Assembly (NCBI GenBank): GCA_002633025.1
Contig: NMRB01000665.1
Location: 203,983 to 267,982 of the forward strand
DNA: 64,000 nt
Reading direction: 5' to 3'
Origin: Notospermus geniculatus
Lineage: Eukaryota; Nemertea; Pilidiophora; Heteronemertea; Lineidae
The notes beneath the pieces are model-generated. The model searched no databases, had not been told where the DNA came from, and saw nothing but the letters and a program-made list of their open reading frames with translations. The translations under genes were made by a program, and so were the position numbers. This document shows positions 11,510-21,127 of the stretch, one piece after another; the first letter of the stretch is position 1, and every line of letters starts with the position of its first letter.

Positions 11510-13179
11510 ATGGTAAGAGTCGCAGTTGTATGGGACGAAATGGATGGCCCTCCCTCGTACGGTTTTCAACTTCAGCTGACTGAGGTTTACACGGATGCAC
11601 GGATAGACATACGCTGCTAGTTTAACTCTCCTGTTCAATTTTTGCAGTCGCAGTTAGCCGCAGCCTTCATCATCTGCCTCGTGATTGTCCCGACTATCGC
11701 CAAGGAAGCTAAGAGGACCCAAGTGACCGGGGATGTCATGAAAAGTGCTCATGAAGAGGTGAGGAAGTGTTAGATCAGACAAAATAAACTATTGGGACAA
11801 GACATGGTTTCAACTGCATGGTTCCCGCCCACAAAGGATGGATCTGCAGTGGTTTTAAACGATTCCCAAGTCATCAGATCTCCCCAATACATTGGTTCCG
11901 GGAGATCGCACCGCTATTAGCTTTTGTCACATTAGCCCTAGCGGTGCGATGGAGAACCAATCTAACCTCTCACTCGACGGAGGTTCCATCATGTGATGTG
12001 TGGAAACGTTCATTCCGTTCCACAATATTCTTAGGCTTCCTTTACATCGAAGTATTCGGTATACGAAAACGCCGGTTTACAATGGCTTCACGGTGGTGAA
12101 TCCTCGGAATGCCTTTGTTAACCGGCGTTTTCGTATACCGAATACTTCTATGTAAGGGAAGCCTTACCATGTCCTGTTCTTGGAAAGGACGTTTTGGGCA
12201 AGCCTAGATCTGCACACTTTTTAAGCATGCATTTAAACGACGTTGGGCTCCAAATACAGCAGCCACTCGTTGATGTCTATTACGTACATGTAGACTGGTA
12301 CCTGTACTCGAGCTGGTCTGCTGGGACAGCGGACCAGTCTAGTAGGGCGAGGCTTCAACGGAGCCCTGTCACCAGACAGTTACTTGATTGGCTGAGATAT
12401 CCTCTCTTGATGTCTACATAATTTTTTCATCAAGGAGCAATGTGTCTCTGGGGAGACTTGTTCGACAAGTGGGAAAACTTCGTCCACGACGTGAGGAGAG
12501 GTTACGTCTACGCCATCTCTCGGCGGTCAAATGAACTATCTGATCAACTGCGATGCCATGTTATCATTTTCAGGCAAAACGTGCAAAGTTCGACCCTGAT
12601 GAGTTAAAACTAAGATCGAAGACCGTTGCAGAGCTGAGGGCTCTCTTCGAAGCTCTTGGTCCAAAGCTGGTAATATACACAGTCAAGCTGCCGTCAGTCA
12701 CGCTCTCAAGCACACCTTAATTCTGAACCAAGATACAGAAAAGCACAAAATTGACACACAAAATGATAATAAGCAAGAAGTCAATCTCCAGAATTCACGA
12801 ATTTTCGACCCCAACCGGGGTCTTTTTCAAGTGGAACTTTACAATCTGAAACTCTAGAAAAGACTTTTCTAGAGTTTCAGATTGTAAAGTTCCACTTGAA
12901 AAAGACCCCGGTTGGGGTCGAAAATTCGTGAATTCTGGACTTTAATTCTGAACAATATTTATATTGTGTAGGCCGAATCAAGGTTATCGCTGCATCGTGC
13001 GATGTCGTCCCGAATATCAGGTGAGATGGCAAAGGGGCCTACAGTCCAAAATACTAGTACATGATAATCTTGTTTTTTTTTAGTTTCGGAAATACCTGAT
13101 CGATACGTTCGGGTGGAGGATGTCGCGAGCTATTTTGGAGTCTCTCAACATGTCTACAACACTAGGCGTGGGAAAGTAG
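11510..13179 (+). CDS. Secreted 101-residue peptide precursor, four coding exons
   Basis: I do not recognise the family. Exons: 11,510-11,512 (only the ATG, then donor GTAAGA), 11,648-11,758, 12,574-12,669 and 13,084-13,179 (stop TAG). All introns are phase 0 with GT/AG sites, and all exon lengths are multiples of three. Residues 1-19 (MSQLAAAFIICLVIVPTIA) form a good signal peptide. The mature part is lysine/arginine/leucine-rich, helical-looking and has no cysteine. Dibasic KR sites at about 23-24 and 40-41 could be processing sites. The C-terminus GVGK could in principle give an amidated valine after carboxypeptidase trimming; this is inference. Introns carry a hairpin, a MITE and an inverted Penelope-like insertion. 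Signal peptide plus splice phase support a real gene; the ATG-only exon is the least certain part. Confidence 0.62.
11892..11960. repeat. Short hairpin in intron 2 of the 101-residue gene
   Basis: TTGGTTCCGGGAGATCGCAC with CGCTA is mirrored by TAGCGGTGCGATGGAGAACC and AA. Related half sequence near 9460-9490. Confidence 0.65.
12031..12166. repeat. MITE in intron 2 of the 101-residue gene
   Basis: The terminal inverted repeats are about 45 bp: TAGGCTTCCTTTACATCGAA with TATTCGGTATACGAAAACG on the left, mirrored on the right and ending GGGAAGCCTTA. About 135 bp in total, non-coding. Confidence 0.8.
12729..12941. mobile_element. Inverted two-unit Penelope-like insertion with 12-bp target duplication
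   Basis: A minus-strand unit (12,729-12,867) is followed head-to-head by a shorter plus-strand unit (12,868-12,941); the two share about 75 bp of near-perfect complementarity. Each contains GACCCCGGTTGGGGTC followed by GAAAATTCGTGAATTCTGG. The whole is flanked by the direct repeat TTAATTCTGAAC at 12,717-12,728 and 12,942-12,953. Another copy of the same unit lies at 62,152-62,290. Inverted or tandem terminal units are known for Penelope-like elements, so that assignment is inference from structure. Confidence 0.6.
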
Positions 13180-13227
13180 GAGAAAGATTCAATGACCGTA
13201 CATGGGAATCAGGATAACTTTTCTACC

Positions 13228-13455
13228 CGACAGGGCGGCGCTGTGAGCGGTTGTACCGAAGACGTCAAAAACAGAGCAAAGCAACGCAATGACGTCGCGT
13301 CACGACGTCCCTGACGCCGTGCAACACGGACGCCACGAGACGTCGAAAACAGAGCAAAGCAATCCAATGACATCGCGTGAAGACGTGTCCTTGACGCAGT
13401 GCAACACGGGCAAACGTCGAGAAAGAGGTACAACAGCTCACAGCGCCTCTAGTGG
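13228..13455. repeat. Dispersed repeat with internal tandem monomers
   Basis: Starts GACAGGGCGGCGCTGTGAGC, then GGTTGTACCGAAGACGTC, followed by monomers built on AACAGAGCAAAGCAAYSCAA spaced 78 bp. The same family is at 16,796-17,095 (73-bp spacing), and fragments occur near 2721, 10,786 and 39,380. It marks the left border of the A/B gene duplication. Confidence 0.75.
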
Positions 13456-14158
13456 CGGTAGTTCAGTCATCAGGTTCCTTATTCCCAGCGAAAGAAAACT
13501 ACACAATAAAGGATGATCTAAAAGCATTAAGTATTCGTTCAATTCAATTTCCCAATGAATTAAGAGCGGCACTCTCACCTGCCCTTCTGTTACGTTCGGT
13601 AGGCCTTATGCCGTTAAAAATATGTAAAAAAACATTTTAAAGGTAAACAGTATGCCTGAAACTGTCACAGACGTACTCATTAGAAAGATGAGGGAGGGTC
13701 CTTTCAAAGGAAGACGGCTTCTGCAGGATTTATAAGAATTTGGTTGGTTTATTTGTTTTGATGATATTGCCGTTAGCAATGAAATGGTTGCGGCAACAAG
13801 GAAGTTGAAAGTCAGAAAGCTGGTTCACGTCGGCCTACCGTTGGCCTATTTTCCAACTAAAGAGGACGACAACATCAAGTTAATTACATATTACGTTGAA
13901 AAGAAGCGCTGTTTTCCTGAAACGATATCAAATATCGCCTAAGAACTGTTTACAAAACACTGAACCTTTGGCAGACTGTGTCGACGACATTAACCATGAC
14001 CTCCAAAAATTCCCAGAAAACTCATAACCCGCTAGGCCTATCAGCCGCAGAGTTTAGTGATATCTTCGCTGACCCAGCCAGCTTCAGTCAGTTGATTTGA
14101 GGTGGACGAAGGAACAAGACGGAACATATCTGAAGGAATCGCTGTGGTGTTGGACGAG
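13456..14158 (+). other. Duplicated 5' flank of gene A
   Basis: Nearly the same sequence precedes gene B (about 17,096-17,767), and its last ~300 bp precede gene C (from about 20,830). It contains a 66-codon frame without stops, 13,729-13,941, running from GAATTTGGTTGG to ATATCGCCTAA. The same frame is open in the gene B copy and frameshifted in the gene C copy. It probably carries the promoter and any untranslated exon of gene A, but I see no clear TATA box. Confidence 0.5.
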
Positions 14159-15851
14159 ATGAAGTTTTTCCTACTGTTACTGGCCGTGGCCGCGGCTGCT
14201 GCCAATCTCCAGCTGATCGATCGCAAGGTAAGTGAAGTTTATTCACTGAAGACCCAATTGCAGTGTGATTGTTCCTTTTCCGTCTCTGGGATAGAAAGCA
14301 GACGAACAAATAGCGTTAACCCTGTCCACCGTGGTCAGATTACTTACATGTACTGTCTGAATCATGTTACTGTCAAGGATGCCTCCACCAGGCTTGATAG
14401 CCTAGTGACCATGTCCGCTTCAGCGGCAGGTCCTGGGCCACATGGGATGAATCATTGGCTCCTCAGTCCGTCGCATGGAAGCCGTGGTACCTTGTACCTT
14501 GTGTCTTTGTAAGGGCAGACCCCATTCAAGTGAGGAACATGAGTAGCTTGAGATTGCCTCTTCCATACTCACGAGGGCCAGTAGTGCTATGGCTTCGGCC
14601 CTGATGGAAAAATCTGATACAAAATACAACTTCCTCAATGGACTCTTCTTTTTCTTCCAGATAGAAGAGACTGAAAATGCTGATGTTGATATTTCCCCGC
14701 TCAGTTCTTATGGTAAGTAGGCCCCAGGCCCCTGGTCTGAATCACGTGTGGGCCATTCCTGGAGTTCCCCAAAAAGGAAAGACTGGGGTAATACCATATA
14801 AAACTGTGAAGCATTTTGAGCGCTAAAAGCCTCAGAGCTTCTTCAACGTCCAATCTTTTTAGAAATGATTGACCCCTGTGGTCGGATAGATGGTCTCGTA
14901 ACCTTCGGCCAAAGTCCCGATCTTCCACATTTCAAGTGAGCTCTTTGGATGCTTTCAGTCTTGTCACCAAGCAATCCTACCGGTGCTTCTCTCTGGCGTT
15001 GTCGTGACATAAGGCCTTGAATTTCAACAATCCTGTGCAGCAGCCCAGGTCAACTATAGGCCTACTCGAGGTGAGGAAAAGACCACGACTACTTCTCACG
15101 GCACTCTCTTTTCTTTACAGCTCTACTTCTCAGATATCGCCGAGCAGGAAGGCGAAGGGTGAGGGCGACACAAGCTCCCCCTCCCGAACCCTTCATGAAA
15201 GATTCCTTCATGACAAAACACGTGGCTAGGGCAGGAGAGATGAGGTTTGTGGGCGCGCCAGGAAGTGCCCGGTGGGAGAACACAATTGAGAGATTCGCCA
15301 AGGACAAAGCCAGAGATGGCTACAGGAAACAGGACAGGCCTCTCAGGGATGTGCTACCAGACTCGTACTCCATCATTGAATTGAGAAACAATGAAGATTA
15401 CAACACACTGCGCCAGGATTTTCAAAACCGTCAAGGCAACGACTTCATAACTGGCCACTCTTATAAGGTGCACCAGTTCAATAAGAAACCCGACGGCATC
15501 AGCTACGACTTTGATAAAACGGACGAGTTTAGATTGGATCTGGGGGTGGATGGCAATGATGAGATCAACCACTTCGCCGGGACAGTCAAGTGTAGAAACA
15601 ACGGGAGAAATAACAGAGGGCGAACCGGAAGGTCCCCGGTCTTCCGGTTGGGAGGCACGCTTTGCATGCGCACCTGGGTGAACCCCATGCGACCAGAGCC
15701 AACAACGCCGAGACGGGACAGAAACAGGGGTACTGGTAGTTCATCGGGATCGACTTCCCAGGGAGGGACACAAAACCGTCGACCCTGTCGAAGGGGCTTC
15801 CGCCGTGTCGCCGGGAGATGCCAGAGGATCCAAAGGCGTCAACGAACATAA
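14159..15851 (+). CDS. Secreted arginine-rich protein A (tandem family, copy 1)
   Basis: Family not recognised. Exons 14,159-14,227, 14,661-14,712 and 15,121-15,851 join in frame (phase 0, then phase 1) at GTAAGT/AG sites and give 283 residues. The start is the first ATG and opens a classic signal peptide, MKFFLLLLAVAAAAA. An acidic stretch (IEETENADVDIS) follows. Then comes a basic run (RYRRAGRRRVR, about residues 45-55) that looks like furin-type cleavage sites. A core of about 150 residues contains two cysteines (in VKCRNN and TLCMRTW). The C-terminal tail is Ser/Gly/Arg-rich with two more cysteines (RRPCRRGFRR, GRCQRI). The layout suggests a secreted pre-pro-protein with a cationic mature form. 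Function is unknown; cationic defence, egg-coat or matrix roles are all possible. Intron 1 carries a SINE-like insert. Confidence 0.85.
14420..14610 (+). repeat. SINE-like repeat in intron 1 of gene A
   Basis: Contains CAGTCCGTCGCATGG, CCTTGTACCTTGTG, CAAGTGAGGAACATGAGTAG and GGCCCTGATGGAAAAA. The same body is in intron 1 of genes B and C and in the intron of the receptor gene at 30,235-30,430, where a tRNA-like B box (GGTTCGAATCC) precedes it. Confidence 0.65.
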
Positions 15852-16584
15852 CTCCGGACAGTCATCTACACCAATCAAATGAACTGGTAACGTGAACTGA
15901 ACCAAGCTGCAATGATAAATCACTATGGCGAATAACTGTGATCGCCCAGGTTAAATTTATGACGATATGCGAGAATCTCTGAGGACTCTTTCGTCCTGAC
16001 AACACCTCAGTCACGCCAGGAGAGGTCTCCAAGCCTTGCCAAGTGATGCAAGGACCGTTAGGCCGTATGCCCATCTTATTCCGTCACCTGAAAGGCAGAC
16101 CAGGATACAGCAGGGAAGGCTTCCATAGAAAACATAAAGGTCACAGCAAATTTAATGCGATACCATTATCAATGACGTTGCAATCGTGGTCAAAAATTCC
16201 CATACGCCATGATTACATCTTCGACCTTCGATGGTTCCTGGCACTGCACTCGTGGAGCGTAGTCGGAAGGCGAAGTGACCGGAGGCCTTCATTTTTCAAG
16301 CACTTGATTGAGAAGTGGGAAAACATCGTCCCCGACAAGATTCAAGATTGTTTTATTCAGACCTTAAAAAGGTACATGAAGTGCACAATATTTTATGGTT
16401 GAACAACAACTTTGGCAACTGGCAAACAATAGGTCAAATGCGACGAAAGGTCCTCTAGGAAACATGTGTCCAACAGAAACTATAGTATCTGATTAAAGAT
16501 TACAGATCAAGAACTGACAGAGAATTTTTTTCAAGCGCAACCAATGGTAGGTTATGCCCAACAGTCAGGAACAACAACAGTGTA
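15852..16584. other. 3' flank of gene A
   Basis: Largely matched by 19,619-20,070 after gene B, for example TGATCGCCCAGGTTAAATTTATG and GCAAGGACCGTTAG. No further gene is seen; the open frame at 16,043-16,402 lies within this duplicated non-coding flank. Confidence 0.5.
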
Positions 16585-16718
16585 AAGGCCCGTTTCCACA
16601 TGAGCATATTTACGCCGCGTTTTGACGCTTCGCCTATTGTTTGGAAGCAGAGCGGCGGAAAATAACAAAAGATTTGACGCATCACTCAGCGTGAAACGCG
16701 CATGTGGAAACGGGCCTC
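16585..16718. repeat. MITE with TTTCCACATG ends
   Basis: AAGGCCCGTTTCCACATGAG at the left is mirrored by CGCATGTGGAAACGGGCCT at the right; interior about 90 bp. Its ends share the core of several other hairpin families in the window (see findings). Confidence 0.8.
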
Positions 16719-16795
16719 AAGGGACTCCTGGGCCCACATCCATGTCTACGAAGAGTCCATGTCCGATAATGAGGAATCCAGATAACTGTTTATGC

Positions 16796-17095
16796 CGACA
16801 GGGCGGCGCTGCGAGCGGTTGTACCGAAAACATCCAAAACAGAGCAAAGCAACGCAATGACAACGCGTGAAGACGTCCTTGACGCAGTGCAACACGGACG
16901 AGACGTTGAAAACAGAGCAAAGCAATGCAATGACGTCACGTCACCACGTCCTTGACGCAGTGCAACACGGACGAGACGTTGAGAACAGAGCAAAGCAATG
17001 CAATGACATCGCGTGAAGACGTCCTTGACGCAGTGCAACACGGACAAACGTGGAGGAAGAGGTACAACCGCTCACAGCGCCTCTAGTGGTGGTAG
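16796..17095. repeat. Dispersed repeat with 73-bp tandem monomers
   Basis: Homologous to 13,228-13,455. Three monomers built on AGAGCAAAGCAAYGCAATGA begin at 16,841, 16,914 and 16,987, an exact 73-bp period. It lies at the left edge of the duplicated unit that carries gene B. Confidence 0.8.
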
Positions 17096-17767
17096 TTCAG
17101 TCATCAGGTTCCTTATTCCCAGCGAAACAATACTACTAACACAATAAAGGATGATCTAAAAGTATCAAGTATTCGTTCAATTAAATTTCCCAATGAATTA
17201 AGAGCCGCACTCTTCACCTTTCCTTCTGTTGTACGTTCGGTAGGCCTTACTACCTTTAAAAATTATGTCAAAAATTTAAAAAGGTAAACCGACGTAAAGA
17301 TGAGGGAGGGTCCTTTCAAAGGAAGACGGCTTCTGCAAGATTTGTAAGAATTTGGTTGGTTTATTAGTTTTGATGATATTGCCGTTAGCAATGAAATAGT
17401 TGAGGCAACAAGGAAGTTGAAAGTCAGAAAGCTGGTTCACGTCGGCCTACCGTTGGCCTATTTTCCAACTAAAGAGGACGACAACATGAAGTTAATTACA
17501 TATTACGTTGAAAAGAAGCGTTGTTTTCCTGAAACGATATCAAATATCGCCTAAGAACTGTTTACAAAACACTGAACCTTTGGCAGACTGTGTCGACGAT
17601 ATTAACCCATGACCCCAAAAATTCTAAGAAAACTCATCACCCGGTATCAGCCGTGATGTCTCCTTCGCTGACCCAGCCAACTTCAGTCAGTTGATTTGAG
17701 GTGGACGAAGTAACAAGACGGAATAGAGCGGAGCATTTCTAAAGGAATCGCTGTGGTGTTGGACGAG

Positions 17768-19618
17768 ATGAAGTTTTTCCTACTGTTACTGGCCGTGGCC
17801 GCGGCTGCTGCCAATCTCCAGCTGATCGATCGGAAGGTAGGTGAAGTTTATTCACTGAAGACCGAATTGCAGTGTGATTGTTCCTTTTCCGTCTCATCTC
17901 TGGGGATAGAAAGCAGACGAACAAAAGTGTTAACCCTCTCCTCCTTGGTCAGATTACTTACATGTACTGTCTGAATCATGTTACTGTCAAGGATGCCTCA
18001 ACCAGCCTTGATAGGCTAGTGACCATGTCCGCTTCAGCGGCAGGTCCTGGGCCACATGGGATGAATCATTCCCGGCTCCTCAGTCCGTCGCATGGAACAG
18101 TAAGCTGTGGTACCTTGTACCTTGTGTCTTCTGCAAGGACCCCATAAGTGAGGAACATGAGTAGCTTGAGATTGCCGCTTCCACCAGGGCCAGTAGTGCT
18201 ATGGCGTCGGCCCTGATGGAAAAATCTGATACAAAATACAACTTCCTCAATGGACACTTCTTTTTCTTCCAGATAGAAGAGACTGAAAATGCTGATGTTG
18301 ATATTTCCCCGCTCAGTTCTTATGGTAAGTAGGCCCCAGGCCCCTGGTCTGAATCACGTGTGGGCCATTCCTGGAGTTCCCCCAAAAGGAAAGACTGGGG
18401 TAATACCATTTAAAACTGTGAAGCATTTTGACGGCTAAAAGCCTCAGAGCTTCTTCAACGTTCAAGCTTTTTAGAAATGATTGACCCCTGTGGTCGGATA
18501 GATGGTCTCGTAACCTTCGGCCAAAGTCCCGATCTTCCACATTTCAAGTGAGCTCTTTGGATACTTTCAGTATTGTCACAAAGCAATCCTGCCGGTGCTT
18601 CTCTCTGGCGTTGTCGTAACATAAGGCCTTGAATTTCAACAATCCTGTGCAGCAGCCCAGGTCAACTATATTGCGGGTGATCCACTGACTTGACGACGAG
18701 TTTACGATCAGTTGACGACTTGTTCACGACGGCAGTCGTGAACAAGTCGTCAACTAGTCGCAAACCCGTCGTGAACAAGTCGCCAACTGATCGTAAACTC
18801 GTCGTAAAGTCGGTGGATCACCCGCATATGGCCTACTCGAGTTGGGGAGAAGACCACGACACTCACGGCACTCTCTTTTCTTTACAGCTCTACTTCTCAG
18901 ATATCGCCGAGGAGGAAGGCGAAGGGTGAGGGCGACACAAGCTCCCCCTCCCGAACCCTTCATGAAAGATTCGTTCATGACAAAACACGTGGCTAGGGCA
19001 GGAGAGATGAGGTTTGTGGGCGCACCAGGAAGTGCCCGGTGGGAGAACACAATCGAGAGATTCGCCAAGGACAAAGCCAGAGATGGCTACAGGAGACCGG
19101 ACAAGCCTCTCAGGGATGTGCTTCCAGATTCCTACTCCATCATTGAAATGAGAAACAGTGAAGATTACAAGTCACTGCGCCAGGATTTTCAAAACCGTCA
19201 AGGCAACGACTTCATAACTGATCACTCTTATAAGGTGCACCAGTTTAATAAGAAACCCGACGGCATCAGCTACGACTTTGATAAAACGGACCAGTTTAAG
19301 TTGGAGCTGGGGGTGGATGGCAATGATGAGGTCAACCACTTCGCCGGGACAGTCAAGTGTCGAAACAACGGCAGAAATAACAGAGGGCGAACCGGAAGGT
19401 CCGCGGTCTTCCGGTTAGGCGGCAGCCTTTGCATGCGCACCTGGGTGAACCCCATGCGACCAGAGCCATCAACGCCGAGACGGGACAGAAACAGGGGTAC
19501 TGGTAGTTCATCGGGATCAACTTCCCAGGGAGGGACACAAAACCGTCGACCCTGCCGAAGGGGCTTCCGCCGTGTTGCCGGGAGATGCCAGAGGATCCAA
19601 AGGCGTCAACGAACATAA
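17768..19618 (+). CDS. Secreted arginine-rich protein B (tandem family, copy 2)
   Basis: Exons 17,768-17,836, 18,273-18,324 and 18,888-19,618 have the same lengths (69, 52, 731 bp) and phases as gene A, giving 283 residues. The signal peptide is identical and the rest nearly so; the few differences (for example GGRRR for AGRRR, HSY context D for G) are single substitutions. All four cysteines and the cationic tail are kept. An inverted-repeat element (18,673-18,825) sits in intron 2 and is absent from genes A and C. Preserved splice sites and reading frame argue that the copy is functional. Family and role unknown. Confidence 0.85.
18673..18825. repeat. MITE in intron 2 of gene B
   Basis: GCGGGTGATCCACTGACTT is mirrored by AAGTCGGTGGATCACCCGC, with further internal inverted repeats of GTCGTGAACAAGTCG. 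Its absence from genes A and C dates it after the duplication or shows loss elsewhere. Confidence 0.8.
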
Positions 19619-21127
19619 CTCCGGACAGAGTCACATACAGCAACCAAACGAACTGATAACGTGAACTGAACCAAGCTGCAATGATAAATCTTTGTCGAAT
19701 AACTGTGATCGCCCAGGTTAAATTTATGTGAGAATCTCTAAGGACTATTTCGTCCTGACAACACCTCAGTCACGCCAGGAGAGGTTTCCAAGCCTTGCCA
19801 AGTGATGCAAGGACCGTTAGACCGTATGACCATCTTTTACCGTCGCCTAAAAGGCAGATGAAGATACAGTAAGGCAGGCTTCCATGGCAAACATGGAGGT
19901 CACAGCAAATTTAATGCGATATCAATATCATAGCAATCGTGGTATCCCCCCTCCTCCCCGGCATCATGTTTGCATCTTCAACCTTCAATGGTTCCTGGCG
20001 CTGCACCTGCGCTCGTGGAGCCCGAGCGTAGTCGGAAAGCGAAGTGACCATAGGCCTTGCATTCGGAACGACCTGAGGCAAACTGCTTATCTGTCAACTG
20101 GGCGGCGCATTTCACCTCGGACAAGTCCAAGGCAGCCATATTGTTTATCAACAAACCCACGTGACCGACCGTGGGACTATTTTGGCCGAATTTTGGCTTG
20201 TTAAGATGTTCAACCTTATTTGCTGGATAAGATGAGGCATATTCATGTAAACGTACCGGTATCTCACCCAATCTGCGTAGGGTGCTGCAGGTGTGATGAG
20301 GCGACCGCATCCAAACCCACAGAAACTGAAGGGAATCGTTGCGCGTTCAAGATGGCTGCCTTGGAATTGTGTCCGAGGGGAAATGCGAGTGTCTACGGAA
20401 ATTGCCGAGCAGTTGCCTTCGGAAGTTCCGAATGTAGGCCTTGATGACTTGTCGTTCACACAGCGGGAAATATGGAAACAGAAATTCCTTAATTGTCTTG
20501 CCTGATGTGATAAACAAGAGGCCTACACCCAAGCGATGTTTATAACTCTAAGTATGTACATTACAGACAGTCGTGATCTTCTGACATCCCAGATCTGTAG
20601 TAGCTGTTGATTGTAACCCGTCAATTGTATAATACAGATTACACCAGTCTAAAATGATCGGATATTAAAAATGGCATTCTGTTTTTATTGGGTGTACATG
20701 CAGTATTCTTTACTTTGGTAAATGACCCAGAAGCACATATTAACCAGACCTTGTGAGATCACAGTTTGCTATATTAACAGATCAACTTCCAAAAAAGGAT
20801 TCTCTACTGACCTAGAAGACCAATCATGGCCTACGTTGAAAAGAAGCGTTGTTTTTCCTGAAACGATATCAAATATCGCCTAAGAACTGTTCACAAAACA
20901 CTGATATGATTATAAATAATGGAACATTTGGCCGCACAATTGGTAAGACTGTGTCGACGACATTAACCCATGACCCCAAAATTCCCAGAAAACTCATCAC
21001 CCGGTATCAGCCGTGATATCTCCTTCGCTGACCCAGCCAACTTCAGTCAGTTGACTTGAGGTGGACGAAGGAACAAGACGGAATAGAGCGGAGCATTTCT
21101 GAAGGACTCGCTGTGGTGTTGGACGAG
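19619..21127. other. Intergenic between genes B and C
   Basis: The first ~450 bp repeat the 3' flank of gene A. The last ~300 bp (from about 20,830) repeat the 5' flank of genes A and B, including ACGATATCAAATATCGCC. Between them, 20,070-20,820 is unique; its open frames have no recognisable domain. Confidence 0.5.

Noticed and set aside
20220-20444. Cys-containing 74-codon frame between genes B and C, possible zinc-binding peptide
   Set aside because: No start context, splice sites or recognised motif; cysteine spacing fits no known domain.
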